64,000 bases of DNA from Torymus aiolomorphi (lineage: Eukaryota > Arthropoda > Insecta > Hymenoptera > Torymidae), in NCBI GenBank assembly GCA_036365515.1, contig CM070874.1:207198297-207262296 (forward strand), written 5' to 3'. Shown one piece after another: positions 21,080-31,982 of this stretch (the first letter of the stretch is position 1; every line of letters begins with the position of its first letter). A program made the position numbers and the translations under genes. The notes beneath the pieces were generated by a model, which worked only from the letters and a program-made list of their open reading frames with translations, was not told the DNA's origin and ran no database searches.

Positions 21080-21170
21080 CGAGGGGCGCCAATTTGTAAC
21101 GGTTAAAGTATTTCCCTGGCTGCTCAGCAATTACATACCTCGTGCAATGCACATCGCATGCGAATCTTAA
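21080..21170 (-). repeat. 5' LTR inner end and primer-binding site of the gypsy element
   Basis: The minus strand reads ...CCGTTACA, AAT, then TGGCGCCCCTCG (21,091-21,080), as expected for an LTR end followed by a tRNA-complementary PBS. The LTR-like homology with 12,466-12,580 covers 21,095 to about 21,170. LTR sequence may continue to the right through the simple repeats. Confidence 0.55.
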
Positions 21171-21324
21171 TGATTGAATGATTAAGGGAGAACGGGGTAA
21201 GGTAAATAACTAATCACGATTAATAGATAAAAACCGTATGATGTTTATTGCATCAAACTGGGAGGAAGGGGACACCTTGTGATGCGCAGTCCGCGGGCGC
21301 AGGAGGAGGCCCGAGTTGCCGCGG

Positions 21325-21327
<3 letters not shown>

Positions 21328-21394
<67 letters not shown>

Positions 21395-21406
21395 GAGAGA
21401 GAGAGA
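21328..21406. repeat. (GA)n microsatellite
   Basis: About 79 bp of GA with one GTGA interruption. A CT/CCCT-rich tract follows at 21,487-21,560. The two tracts are complementary and could fold back on each other. Confidence 0.95.
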
Positions 21407-22332
21407 TGAGTAGAGCCGGTACTAACAACTATTGCCTGGTATCGCTGTCGCCTGCCTCGGATTCACAGCAGGACCCGTGTCTGCTCCTCTCTCTCTCCCT
21501 CCCTCCCTCCCTCCCTCCCTCTCTCACTCTCTCTCTCTCTCACCCCTCTCTTTCTCTGTCTCTGGCGGTCGGTAAGTGAACACGTCATCTGCCTAGTGCT
21601 CCGTGTTTTATTCATTTTACTAACCTCTACGTCACTCCACGGAGTGCATCCTTTTTAGGAAAATAGCCCCACTTGGCTCTCAAGCTCTTCGCCTAAGATT
21701 GCATGCTTGGCGATGCATATCTATGAGCCTGGGACTATTTTCCTCGACGAAGTGACGACGTAACCCCACTCGGACACAGCACTTGAGCTGAGAACTTGTT
21801 GTCACTCACTAACCACCTCCCGCAGTTCTGCATCATCGACATTAGCCTGCTTATATCATTGCTTCACCACCGGTGTACCGCTGTTCTGCTATACCGCCTT
21901 CACCTACGAGGTGCATTGCTTGGGCTGCATCAGCAGCATTCCAACCCAACATCTGCTCTGTTGCTACGGCCCGCAGTCCGTCCAGTCGTGTCAGCTGAAA
22001 GGAGAACTGGACGAAAAGGACCAGCCATGCGCCGTCATTTGCTGCATCGCCCCTATTCAGCTGTTTTTTATTTAAGAAGATTTTTGCGTGAGTCAGAACT
22101 TTCATTCGCTTCTGCCAGGTGCAGCTTCTTTCGCGCAGCTCAAGCGTAAGCCAGGCGCCCTCATCGCTACGACTCGCTAACGCCTCTGCGCTCAGTCTTT
22201 TACCTGCGATTTACCTTACCGGCTGTTGCCATTTTACCGTGTGCAAATGCTTAATTATCATCGGGCATGGCGGTAATTTTAAATTTGTATTTTAAACTTG
22301 TACTTTAAATTGGCATTTTAAACTTGTATTTT

Positions 22333-22494
22333 AAAGGACCCCGCATACAATGTATGGGAAAAAATCATTCGGTCAAATTGAACGAAATTGAAAAAAGATA
22401 GATTTCTTCAGGACCTCAAGATCTATTTTTTTTCCAAAGTTTCGTTCAATTTGACCGAATGATTTTTTCCCATACATTGTGTGCGGGGTCCTTT
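22333..22494. repeat. Fold-back MITE, 162 bp
   Basis: The ends AAAGGACCCCGCATACAATG and its inverse at 22,494 continue for about 55 bp per arm around a loop of about 50 bp. Flanking TTGTATTTT on both sides looks like a target-site duplication, though the surroundings (22,260-22,330 and 22,495-22,560) are themselves repetitive TTTTAAACTTGTA-like units. No coding capacity. Confidence 0.85.
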
Positions 22495-22820
22495 GTATTT
22501 TAAAATCGTACTTTTAATCTTGTAAATATTTACATTTAACTCGTATTTTTTAAACATGCAAATTCATACCTTAAACTCGTACTGTTGAATTCATGCGCAG
22601 CCGCTTCATATGGCCTCAAGAGTGCTTTAAGTGTAGGAAAGTAGTTTTTATAAATACTAATAGCTTCAAGGATGATTAGAATTTAGTTACTTAACGCCCA
22701 ATTGCGCAAAATGCAATTGTATTATTAAAAAAGACTTCTCGACCTGCGACTCATGCAATAAGTCATCATCCATGCTGTGCACGCGCATATCTGGGTTCGA
22801 AGTCGGCTCGAGGGTGCTGC

Positions 22821-23805
22821 TTGGCGTTGCTATCCAAGCCGCACCAGGGATCAAGACTCACAACGATGACGCAACCGGTCTGCAATATGGCCAGTGGTAT
22901 GCTATCCGACCCCCATACACCATTTTTTTCTTTTTCGAACGAGCTGACTTTGCCGCAACAACATCTGCAGGAAGTAGTACATTCGGTGGCGAACGTGCCA
23001 ACAGTGCCAATAGTGCCGCAGCGACATCAGCAGGCAGCAATAATTCCGGTTAGCGTGTTCTCAGCGCCTCAACAACATCCACAGGCAACAGCTATTCCAG
23101 ATGAAATGTCACGATTTAATAGTTTGGATAGGGAAGCCAAGATGTCTCGGATGTACGAGTTCATGTTCATGCACATGAGGAGACTAGAATCTAGTCTAAA
23201 CGAGGTGGCTAGAACTACGTCGGAGCGTTTTAGTCAAGTTGACGCTGGATTACAGGCTCTTGAGCAGCGGGCAGTCGAAAAAACTTTTCGACCTCATGAG
23301 TCAACCGCGGAAATTGTTGCATCGGGCTTGCCAACTCGAGGTCAGTTATCATATAAAGAAACAGTAACCAGTATTTTTAATTTCATTGGACGCACTAGAT
23401 TTCTAGGCGATGTAATTAGTATTAGGAAGCTAAATAGTGCTAAAGAGAATGAGAGCTCTAGCACTCCTAATGGCGGTACCGCTGTTCTTACGTCGTTCTC
23501 GCTCATACTGCGGTTCAAATCTGTGTAAATTCGAAATGAAGTTATGAAGCTTAAGATTCTTAAAGGGAACATCCCTGTCGTTGCCACCTTCCCTAATCTA
23601 CCAGATCTTGCAGAAAATAAAGTCTGTCTCAACTAATTTCTCGCCAAAGAAGTGCATAAGTTACTAAGATTAATTAGAGCTCGAGCAAAGGCTCGTAATT
23701 ATGAAAGGATTTGGGTTAAAAATGAGCAGATCTTCGTCCGTAAAAACTCCGATTCTGAAGTTAAGGTAACAGATAAGACTAGTAATAAAACTGTAAAATA
23801 CCGTA
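22821..23805 (+). pseudogene. LINE ORF1 (nucleic-acid-binding) remnant
   Basis: A Gln/Ala-rich N-terminal region is followed by a coiled-coil stretch (FMHMRRLESSLNEVARTTSERFSQVD) and a domain with GLPTRGQLSYKETVTSIF, VISIRKLNS and SFSLILRFKSV. A TAA at about 23,526 interrupts it; matching sequence continues past the stop (KLKILKGNIPV, IRARAKARNYERIWVKN, IFVRKNS). This domain occurs in ORF1 proteins of several insect LINEs. It would coat the element RNA. Confidence 0.65.
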
Positions 23806-23831
23806 ATTTTTGAAACTGTGATAAAAAAAAG

Positions 23832-25662
23832 ATGTCTGAATATATTGTTAGTGCGCTATCATGTAATCCTGTTATAAATCATATTTGTTCTGATCGGACT
23901 AGCATTGTTAGTTATTTTAGTGAGGTACTTCAGCATAGCCTTGATCATCACGCTTCGTATGTTACTCGTACTATGTCGAGACGCTCAGCGCCATGGATAA
24001 CAGCGGATATAATAAACTGTGTAAAGAGAGAGATGTACTACACAAGCGTGCGCGGCGTCTTTGTTCTGCTGAATTATTTACGCAGTATCGCACCAAGCGT
24101 TGCGAATTAAAAGAACTTATGCTGTCCTCAAGGCAGGTGCATTTGAGAAACGAATTAGCCTCGACAAGTGATAGTGCTCGCATCTAGCGTATATTGAAAA
24201 AGGAGGGACTAACGGTTAATAAAAATAATTTGAATTGCAACAGCTTTACTGTGAATGAGTTGAACTCGTTCTACAGTACTGTTGCATGCGCACATCCCCG
24301 TTGCCCTTCAAGCTCTCTTGATGCAATAGTCGTACCCATCCAAGATATCGATGACAGTGCACTATCGTTTCACGAAATAACCACCGCTGAAGTCTACGAA
24401 ACTGCCCGAATGCTTTCTAGCAAATCTAAATAACAGAGCCCATACGATCTACCTTGGAAACATCTTGAAAGTCTACTGGTACCACTATTGCCTTTTTTAC
24501 TTAAAATATTTAACTGTGAGATCAGCTCAAATCCAGATCTCTGGAAGAGAACCTTTATTATTTCACTAAATAAATGCAATAATCCACAATCAGTCTCAGA
24601 TACCAGGCCTATCGCAAACCTGTGTCATCTAGCAAAAGTATTTGATAAAATCATAGCCACCCAGATCTCGCAACATCTTGAAAGACATTCTCTTCTTTCG
24701 CCTTTTCACTTTGGATTTAGATCGGAACACAACACCCAGTCAGCACTTCTGTATTTCACCTATATGATTCGTTATGGTATCGAAAACAATCTGGTCACGC
24801 TTGCAACGCTGTTCGATTTCCGAAGAGCGTTCGCTTCGATTGATCATAAGGCCCCCTTAATTGAGTGTAGGAATATGAACTTCTCAGCTAATGCCATCAA
24901 CTGAATGCATTCATATATATCCGGTCGAACTCAAGCAGTAGTCTGTCATGAGGGAGTATCTGAATTTCTGCCTCTGACCTCAGGTGTCCCGCAGGGCTCA
25001 TCACCGAGACCTATTTTCTTCTCTATACTCATTAACTCTTTGCCACGATGTCTCAAGTACTGCAAATTCTCTTATATTCTCTTTGCAGACGATTTTCAAC
25101 TCTTTATCCAGTGTCCACCTAACCTTACATCGTCTACAGTCACCCATATGACACAGGATGCGAATAATGTTTCAAGATGGGCTAGTGAACATGGTCTACA
25201 ATTAAACCCGGGAAAAACCAAATCTATAATCTTCGGCAGTACTCCAAATCTTTCATTTCTGGCTACTAAGCAATTACCATCAGTTATTGTTGACAACCAT
25301 CCCGTTGAGTACATCAGTCAGGTTAAAGACCTGGGTGTAATTATGACCACAGATCTGACCTGGAATGCGCACATTCGCTCTGTTTCCTCCAAGGTACATA
25401 ATGCTCTTTTTAAGCTTAGACAGCGTGCATGGCTAATCCCGCGTGATGTAAAAAAGTTATTAGTACAGGCACTAGTCATCTCGATCGCATCTCGATTACG
25501 CCTGCCTTATTTACGATAGTATGCCAGGGTATCTTAAGCTTAAAGTTGAGCGTCTTATGAATGCAGGTATTCGTTTTATTTACAGTCTTCGTCGCGATAC
25601 AAATGTAAGTCCATATAGATCTGAATTGGAAAGGTTGAAGGCGTGCGATCGGCGTAAGTATT
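23832..25662 (+). pseudogene. LINE reverse transcriptase
   Basis: Reading continues through several in-frame stops: APWITADIINCVKREMYY (linker before RT), DTRPIANLCHLAKVFDKIIA, FHFGFRSEHNTQSALL, LFDFRRAFASIDH, TSGVPQGSSPRPIFF and the catalytic ILFADDFQLF. The C-terminal part is LQLNPGKTKSIIFGS and VKDLGVIMTTDLTWNAHI. Stops lie near 24,185, 24,430, 24,902 and 25,517. The catalytic Asp pair (FADD) is retained. Confidence 0.85.
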
Positions 25663-25699
25663 TCCAGGGATGTTTTATGTTCCGTAAAACATCCCTGGA
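25663..25699. repeat. 15-bp-arm palindrome at the end of LINE homology
   Basis: TCCAGGGATGTTTTA and its inverse flank a 7-base loop. The left arm is LINE coding sequence (KYFQGCF); the right arm looks like a templated inverse copy of it. LINE homology stops here. Confidence 0.75.
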
Positions 25700-25789
25700 T
25701 ACCGGCCATCTCGGCTATAGGCTGGGCATAGTGCGTTCGCACCAGCGAAAAAACGCATGCGACCCACGTGACCATGAGCGCTCTCTGTA

Positions 25790-28700
25790 ATAAGATATGA
25801 TATATACATACACATTGCGGAAACCGGTACTTTTGAGGATCTATAGTTTTTTTCTCCAGAGTTCGCATATGCTTGACTAAAGAAATAACTCCCCCTCTGC
25901 GTTGAAGTCTATGTTGACTGCGGCACTACGGCGGCGTGCGCGCGTGTATGTCCATGGTGTGATGTCAACAATCGCATCGCCTGGCTCCCGGCGTCCCAGT
26001 GATGACGGTGGCTGCTGCAATATGCCGCCCTGGAGAATGTCGTCCCTTTCATCGTGTTTACTGGTTGATGATGATATTCCTAAGAGACAGGAAGGCAGCG
26101 TGTCGACGGCGAGAGCAAATTTCGTAAGCCTTTTCTCGTTCCTAACTTCTCTGATAGGTAAGCTGATGGTACTTTCTCTTGTTGCAGGTATCTGGCGACG
26201 AGAGTAGTGTAAACGATGGGCACTGCTGCAGAATCTTTCTTGAGTGTGGTGATGTTGCGTGGCTCATTTATTTGTTAGTCATATGTGGTTTTCAGATACT
26301 CAACTTTCCATGTGTGTGTTTCACTCTTATACTAGTGGCTTTGTGTACAGTTAATCTGCTGTTGGTGCCTTCAGCAACTCTCAGGATGGAGGTCTTTTCA
26401 GCAATGAAACAACAAGTGAAGATTTCACTGGTCTTTCCCCTCTAATTGTTAGAGGTAGCTGGTGCTACCTCCAACAACCATTGCTACAGTATTTTCTTTT
26501 ATATGGTAATGTTTTTTATGTCATCTATTCATTAGTCATATGTGGTTTCTAGGTGCTCAACTCTCCTCGCTTGTCTCCTAGATCAGTGACTGATCTATTC
26601 ATCTGTTCTGTTCATTCCTACGTGAGGCAGTCCTTGAGATTGAGACACGCATGTCAGTCTCTATAGTATTTTCCTGTCAGATGGCTATTAGATAATTCTG
26701 AGCAGACTGGCATCCATGGAGTAGGGCCCGCCCTGGGCGATCCAGTCTCATTTTGCAGCATCCCCAGTTCTACAATGATATTCAAGTGTTAGTGCTTTAG
26801 AATGTGAGGGGATAGATAATTAGAAACTGGGGGATATCATAAAAGTGCTGTGTGTGTGGTTAGATGCGATACGTGTAAGCAGTTGTCTCTGGTCATATTA
26901 GCTCAACTAGTTAATTTCTAAGTTTAGTCAGGTTATAAGGACTCGTTTCAAGGTATCTATTGTATATATAAGTGAGTCTTGCCTATTTAATAGTTTTCAT
27001 TTTAATTCTTTATACATATTGAACTTTACTATACTACAAAATCTATAACACATACATTACACTAGAGTTTTTGTGTAATATGATATTACTTTAACATGTA
27101 CTATTATAACATTAGACAATTTTGATTCTCGTAGTTCAATCGCTTATGTTCTGTGAGCATAATTAACATGTTAAGCTGTTTAATTTTATATGAAATTTCT
27201 ATTTGTTATCAAAACAGTAAGATAACATACTTATAGATTTTTAACAACGCAATTTTTAAACATTTTCTAATTTTGATTTTACTATATACTAAGTTCTCTA
27301 GATCATGACAAGAAATTGTAAGTTTCAACAGCTTTTATGTAACAGTTTTTGTTAGTTATTGTTTCAGTTTTTTTATTGGTATTTAAACGATATCTATATC
27401 CTTTGTATTTAAGAGTTCTATTGGAAATTAATTCTTTGTACGATAAGCAAAAATTGTCTATTTTATGTATATTTTGGCATTTAAAATCGTTTTTATAGAT
27501 TTAACTAGTCAGGTATTTATTTTACATGAAAATCTTAAATGGGAAAAAGTTTTGTTTAACTATTATCTATAACTTATGTATTGAATATTTTTGTGAAAAA
27601 TTAAATCCTGACAAGTTATAGCCGAAAATCGTCCATTTTTACCTTTTTTTGCCGTTTTTCGCAGTTGTCTTGGGAAATATTGCTCGTAGAAAAAAATATT
27701 CAATAGAAAAAATATTCTTTTAATTAGTTTTAGCAGATACATGGGTCAGATTTTTACGACAACTTAAATTTGTATACATTAAGCTTAAAAATCGATTTTT
27801 TAACATTCTTATTTGCTCTGGCACTTTTGTAATTTTCGATGGATTTGGCTCGATATGGAACCATAAGTTACATATAATTAGACGAGTATCTGGTCCAAAA
27901 CATGTTTGGATCTACCGAAAATTCGTTGAGATAATCGAGAAACTTGAGTACATACGGACGTACAGACATACATACATCACAGAAAACGCTTAAAATGCTC
28001 TCATTTATGGTGGAAAATACTTTTTAAGCATTAAATTTTTAGTTCTTGAAATCAGACAATTTTCGCTCTGGTGAAATTAGAAGGCTTTCCCGAGCAGCGG
28101 TCGTGCCTAATCATACAAAAAACATGAAAATGCGTTTAAATTTAGTTAGGACAATAAAATGTGCTTAACTGTGTTATCACTTGGAGATATCTTCCCCACA
28201 GGTACAAAATTATCCTTCATAGCGATCATTTCCATATTGTTGTCGTCATTTCTCTTCATTTGTTCTGTTATAACTATAGAAAAAAATGTTAAAAATTAGT
28301 TTAAAAAAATTTTTATTAATTTTCTTTCTTACAAATTACATGCTTAAGCGTTAATGAAAAATCCACGATGCAGGTAACAAAGCAAAACGAATGCAATTTC
28401 CAAATTCTGATATATTATTTCAATATATAAAAAGATATCGGTCGTGCCAAAGAAGAAGGCAACAAGTACCTTGAGAAAGTTATCAAGATATTGTGATTTC
28501 AATTACATTGTAACTGCCGAATAAAATGGCCTTAACTTTATTTTCATAAAAATTGGATTTATTCCCTTCCTCATTGGCACCACAGTTGTATAACAGCACC
28601 AGTAATTAACTGTTTAAGGCTAAGTATAATACGGCTACTATAATAATACACGTTAGTGACAGTATATTGCAAATCTCTAAAACACTGATGAAAATAGATA

Positions 28701-29800
28701 AAATATTGTGTATGAAGATCTGCCACTGGAATATCCATCCTCTTTTCCACATAAAAGGTAATTCAGAATTATTCATGTATTACAAATTGTAACTTGCAAT
28801 AGATAGTAAAGTAGTAATAATAGTAAGTAGATTTCGGCAAACTACATAAAATGAGAATAAAATAGACGATTTCCAACAGTATGGTTTTACCCTTGTGTAA
28901 AAATTTCTAAAATGAATAATGAGAATTGTCCCATTGGTTTATATTAAAAAGATGATTTAGAAAACATGCACTGAGAATTTCACAGCAATTATGTACATAT
29001 GATGTGCGCGATTACATTGCATGTGAGGCTAATATAAAAATCATATCTTAGTATATTATCTTACGATTTGTTGTATTGGTATGGTAATTCATATTAAGCA
29101 ATATCATGATTCTGCTAAGCATTTATACTTTGATATATGATAAAATATCATATATCAAAATCAAACTTATTAGGAGCTTTACAGAATCATGAAGTGTATG
29201 TATGAAAGAATTAATGTCCATATGACAATATCAGTTCTGTACTGCTCATATACTTCGTGTTGTATAAATGAACTGGATCCGCTGAAATTTTCAGTTTTAC
29301 ATTTTAAAAACTTAGTAAAGAAAATTTTATTTTAAATATCCAACTTACAAATGTACAAATTCACATAAAAATGATCAATTAAAGTTAATAGCAAGCAATA
29401 ACATTTTTGTTAAATTAATATAACATTAGTTTTAGTTTTGTATAGCCATTAGGCTAAGTCCCCATAAGCTCTTTGCAAAGTGCAAGCGCGCGCGTTACCC
29501 CTTGCGCGTTATCTGATTCATTTTTCCACACTTCACTGTTCTACAATTCACTAGTCAATTAGAATGTAGAAAATTTTAAGTATATAACGGCAAAAACAAT
29601 ATAGTTTATGCTTTCCATTAGTTTGTTTATTAATGGATTATTTCTACATAATATTTATAAAGCAAAAGTACTGATAAATATTATAAATATCAGAATAATT
29701 TATAAATATTCAAAAGTCCAAAAGTAGACGTGGAATGTTGTGGACCAGTAAACTGCGCAACCGGCAAGGGGCAACGCGTACTCGTACATCGCACACTCGG
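25790..29800. other. AT-rich interval without recognisable gene
   Basis: I find no frame with protein character. 25,826-25,890 resembles 40,246-40,345 (a CCGG...CTTTTGA start and a TGACTAAAGAAATAA end). 26,270-26,310 and 26,527-26,570 repeat a GTCATATGTGGTTT phrase. 26,060-26,210 looks superficially like exon and intron sequence but has no coding support. A TATATATAAGTGAGTCTTGC stretch near 26,961, preceded by a G-rich tract, could be a solo LTR promoter. The rest (27,000-29,450) is unremarkable. Confidence 0.5.
29104..29195. repeat. Two-tier hairpin
   Basis: A perfect 14-bp stem (TTTGATATATGATA, 3-base loop, 29,129-29,159) lies inside an outer inverted pair TCATGATTCTG/CAGAATCATGA. Possibly a small MITE relic. 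Confidence 0.6.
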
Positions 29801-29819
29801 ACACTCGGCTTTAAAAATG

Positions 29820-29895
29820 AAATTTATTCTTTGAATAGCGACGACAGGATTCGAACTCTCGATACTTGGCACAACAATCGATTGCGCTAAGCATT
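29820..29895 (-). repeat. tRNA-like sequence, probable SINE head
   Basis: On the minus strand GAGAGTTCGAATCC matches a Pol III B box, and TTAGCGCAATCGATTG about 30 nt upstream resembles an A box. The flanking sequence does not form a convincing acceptor or T stem, so this is a tRNA-derived repeat and not a functional tRNA gene. Confidence 0.35.
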
Positions 29896-30259
29896 TACGA
29901 CTTATCTAAAGGAGATTCTAAAGTACATCCGGATACAAGAGAACGTTAATTTTTTTTTGTTTTTCCGAGGAACTAGGTGAATCTTCCGAGGCCCCCGTCC
30001 TTGCTTACAGCATGGAGGGGGGCCCACTAAGACCATCACGAAGCGTCGGGCTCCGCGGTGTGAGGGATTTCTACCCCCTAAACACCCAAAACCTTTCCCG
30101 CGGCGTTCACCGGAATTCGGCCCGGAACTGTTATACACATTACTTCGGACCGGTCGGCGTTTCTATGCTCTACGGCAATCTTATATATCTTGTCTGGTCT
30201 GTCTATTTTTCGTCTTCTGTATCAGTTATCAAGGCAACCGTCAGCCTTTTTGCCTTGTA

Positions 30260-30950
30260 GTACGTGAGTCACGTAGCGTGCTATCTCGTCCCAGTTTTGT
30301 TTGCCTGATAGCATCAATTTCACGACGTTATCTGGTGTGATGTCACCTGTCTTCGTCTGTAGTCTATGACTCGCGACTATCCAGCGGGGCACACGAAAAA
30401 TGTGTGCTCCACGTCGTCTCTAATATGTCCGCAGTACCTGCAGGACGGGGTCGTTACCTTCCCCATCCGATGCAGATACTGGCGGAAGTATCCGTGTCCG
30501 GATAGGAACTGGGTCAGGTAAAAGTTCACCTCCCCAGCTCCTCTCTTATGCTAGAGTCGCACGTCCGTTATGAGGCATCTCATTCACTGTCTTGGCTTTG
30601 TCGCTGTCTGTCCATCGCGTTTGCCAGGATGTCAGCGTCGTCGTCCGTGCGTCTATCGAGGCCCTCGCTCTTCCCCTTTCTTCGCTGTACTCGTAGATCC
30701 TCTTTCGCTCGAGAGCGAGAAGGTCTACTGGGACAACCCCTGCGATCACTAGTACCGCCACCTCTGAGACGGTGCGGTACGCGCACGCGATTCGCAGCGC
30801 TCCCAGTCTTTGTACCGCCGCGATCTTTTTGGGGTACTTCTCTATTCGCATCGCGTTCGCCCATATCTCGGCTCCATAAAGGAGCATCGAGTTGGTCACT
30901 GTCATAAGCAGTCGTCGTACGCTCGGTCTCGGTCCCTTCGTATTTGCCAT
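30260..30950 (-). pseudogene. LINE B ORF2 C-terminal region
   Basis: Contains SMLLYGAEIWANAMR, AAVQRLGALRIACAYRTVSE and VVPVDLLALERKRIYE, the post-RT region of R1-like proteins, and further downstream a zinc-knuckle-like CRYC...DDVEHTFFVC (near 30,440-30,390) in another frame. Several frameshifts. Confidence 0.8.
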
Positions 30951-31000
30951 GAGGCGGGCGAGGGTGCCGTCAGTTTGTCAACGTCTAGTTTTTTCATGTT

Positions 31001-31612
31001 TCATCCCGCGGGAGTTGGGGCGGTCCTTGTTCTGTTCTGTGCTTTGTCGGTCACTCCGAAGATGATGTATTGGTGGTCGCTGGCCGTGTAGCCCTCGAAC
31101 ACCCGCCACCCCTCGACACTTCGGAGAAGTCCAGTCGTCACAAAGGTCACGTCTGGGATGGATGCGCCATAGCCGGGTCTCCAGTACGTCGTCGCCTGTT
31201 CCACGTTTGCTACTGTTAGGTCTAGCCTCGCGGCCAATTCCAACAGCAGCCGTCCACGTTTGTTCGTCGTCGTCATGCTCCACTCAATGGCCCTGGCGTT
31301 AACGTCCCCCGCGAAGATAACGGGGCCGGGGATGTCCCTAAGCGCGTCCTCGAGGGTCGCCGCCTTTTGTTCGAACTCCGCGGCGCTACAGTTCAGAGTG
31401 AGGTATACGCTGACATACGTCACATCAGACACCCGAGCCCAGACGTAGTCCTCGCCCCTCCCTTGGCTTGTGATACGCGACCTGGCCCGCCCCCAGAACC
31501 ACAGCGACGCAGAACGGGAGGTATTAACGAGCCAAGTCGGGTTGTCTCTGTCTCTGTACGGTTCGCTAATCATTATAACGTCCGCGTTTATCTCCTCGGC
31601 AAGAGAACGTTA
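31001..31612 (-). pseudogene. LINE B endonuclease (EEP family)
   Basis: Shows MISEPYRDRDN, YVSVYLTLN, FAGDVNARAIEW (catalytic Asp/Asn region) and the terminal ASDHQYIIF (catalytic Asp-His). The frame is open from 31,573 to 31,001; its first residues continue upstream to the junction with copy A. It would nick target DNA to prime reverse transcription. Confidence 0.85.
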
Positions 31613-31635
31613 ATAATAATAATAATAATAATAAT

Positions 31636-31679
<44 letters not shown>

Positions 31680-31982
31680 TAAACGAGGGAAACAGTGAAA
31701 TCTTGCATCAGTCCGGTGGACCAAATGCTCCACCGGACCGCCTGGGCCGCATATCCATGCCAGCCCAGGAGACACTGCAAGGGGCTCCGCACTCCCACGG
31801 CGTATGGGATTCCTACCCACTAAAAACACTAACCCTTTCTGCTCTGCACTACTGTGCAGACCCTCCCCCGGTACTGTTTTACACATTACATCAGGGGAGC
31901 GCTTGCTTCGCCTGAGCGTCACCTTCTCACTTCAGATCGGCCGTTGAGACCCGCAGGGGTCTTTTTTTCTTCCCGTGGACAG

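Larger units (their letters stand above)
12466..21170 (-). mobile_element. Ty3/gypsy LTR retrotransposon, decayed
   Basis: Related TGTAACGG-starting sequences occur at 12466 and 21095 and share a CCCTGGCTGCTCAGCA core. Between them, on the minus strand, lie Gag, protease, reverse transcriptase, RNase H and integrase in gypsy order. A candidate primer-binding site (TGGCGCCCC, minus strand, 21091-21083) follows the 5' LTR end. The outer end of the right LTR is not resolved and may extend past 22 kb, because the two LTRs diverge after about 70 bp. GC content of the coding part (12.7-17.7 kb) is much higher than in flanking sequence. Confidence 0.8.
22772..25662 (+). mobile_element. Non-LTR retrotransposon, internally deleted
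   Basis: ORF1-like sequence (about 22,821-23,805) is followed almost directly by reverse-transcriptase sequence (23,832-25,660). The endonuclease domain that should lie between them is missing. Multiple stops are present. The RT motifs are of the Jockey/CR1 type as far as motif reading allows. It ends in a palindrome at 25,663. Confidence 0.8.
29951..31612 (-). mobile_element. R1-like LINE copy B, internally deleted
   Basis: On the minus strand the endonuclease (31,612-31,001) runs into the C-terminal part of ORF2 (30,950-30,260) with the RT core missing. A 3' UTR (30,140-29,960) then matches the 3' UTRs at 31,690-31,930 and 47,800-48,035. It ends in a short A tail at about 29,951. The 5' part is absent or was displaced by insertion of copy A at 31,612. 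Confidence 0.85.

Noticed and set aside
21210..21579. Ser-Leu and Arg-Glu repeat frames
   Set aside because: Translations of GA and CT simple repeats.
25902..26445. Possible host exons with a GTAAG...TTGCAG intron
   Set aside because: The flanking frames show no protein character and no continuity across the putative intron.
29820..29895. Functional tRNA gene on the minus strand
   Set aside because: Only the B box is good; acceptor and T stems do not pair, so I keep it as a SINE-like trace.
30578..30907. Plus-strand Arg/Ser-rich frames over LINE B
   Set aside because: Antisense shadows of the LINE ORF2 C-terminal region.
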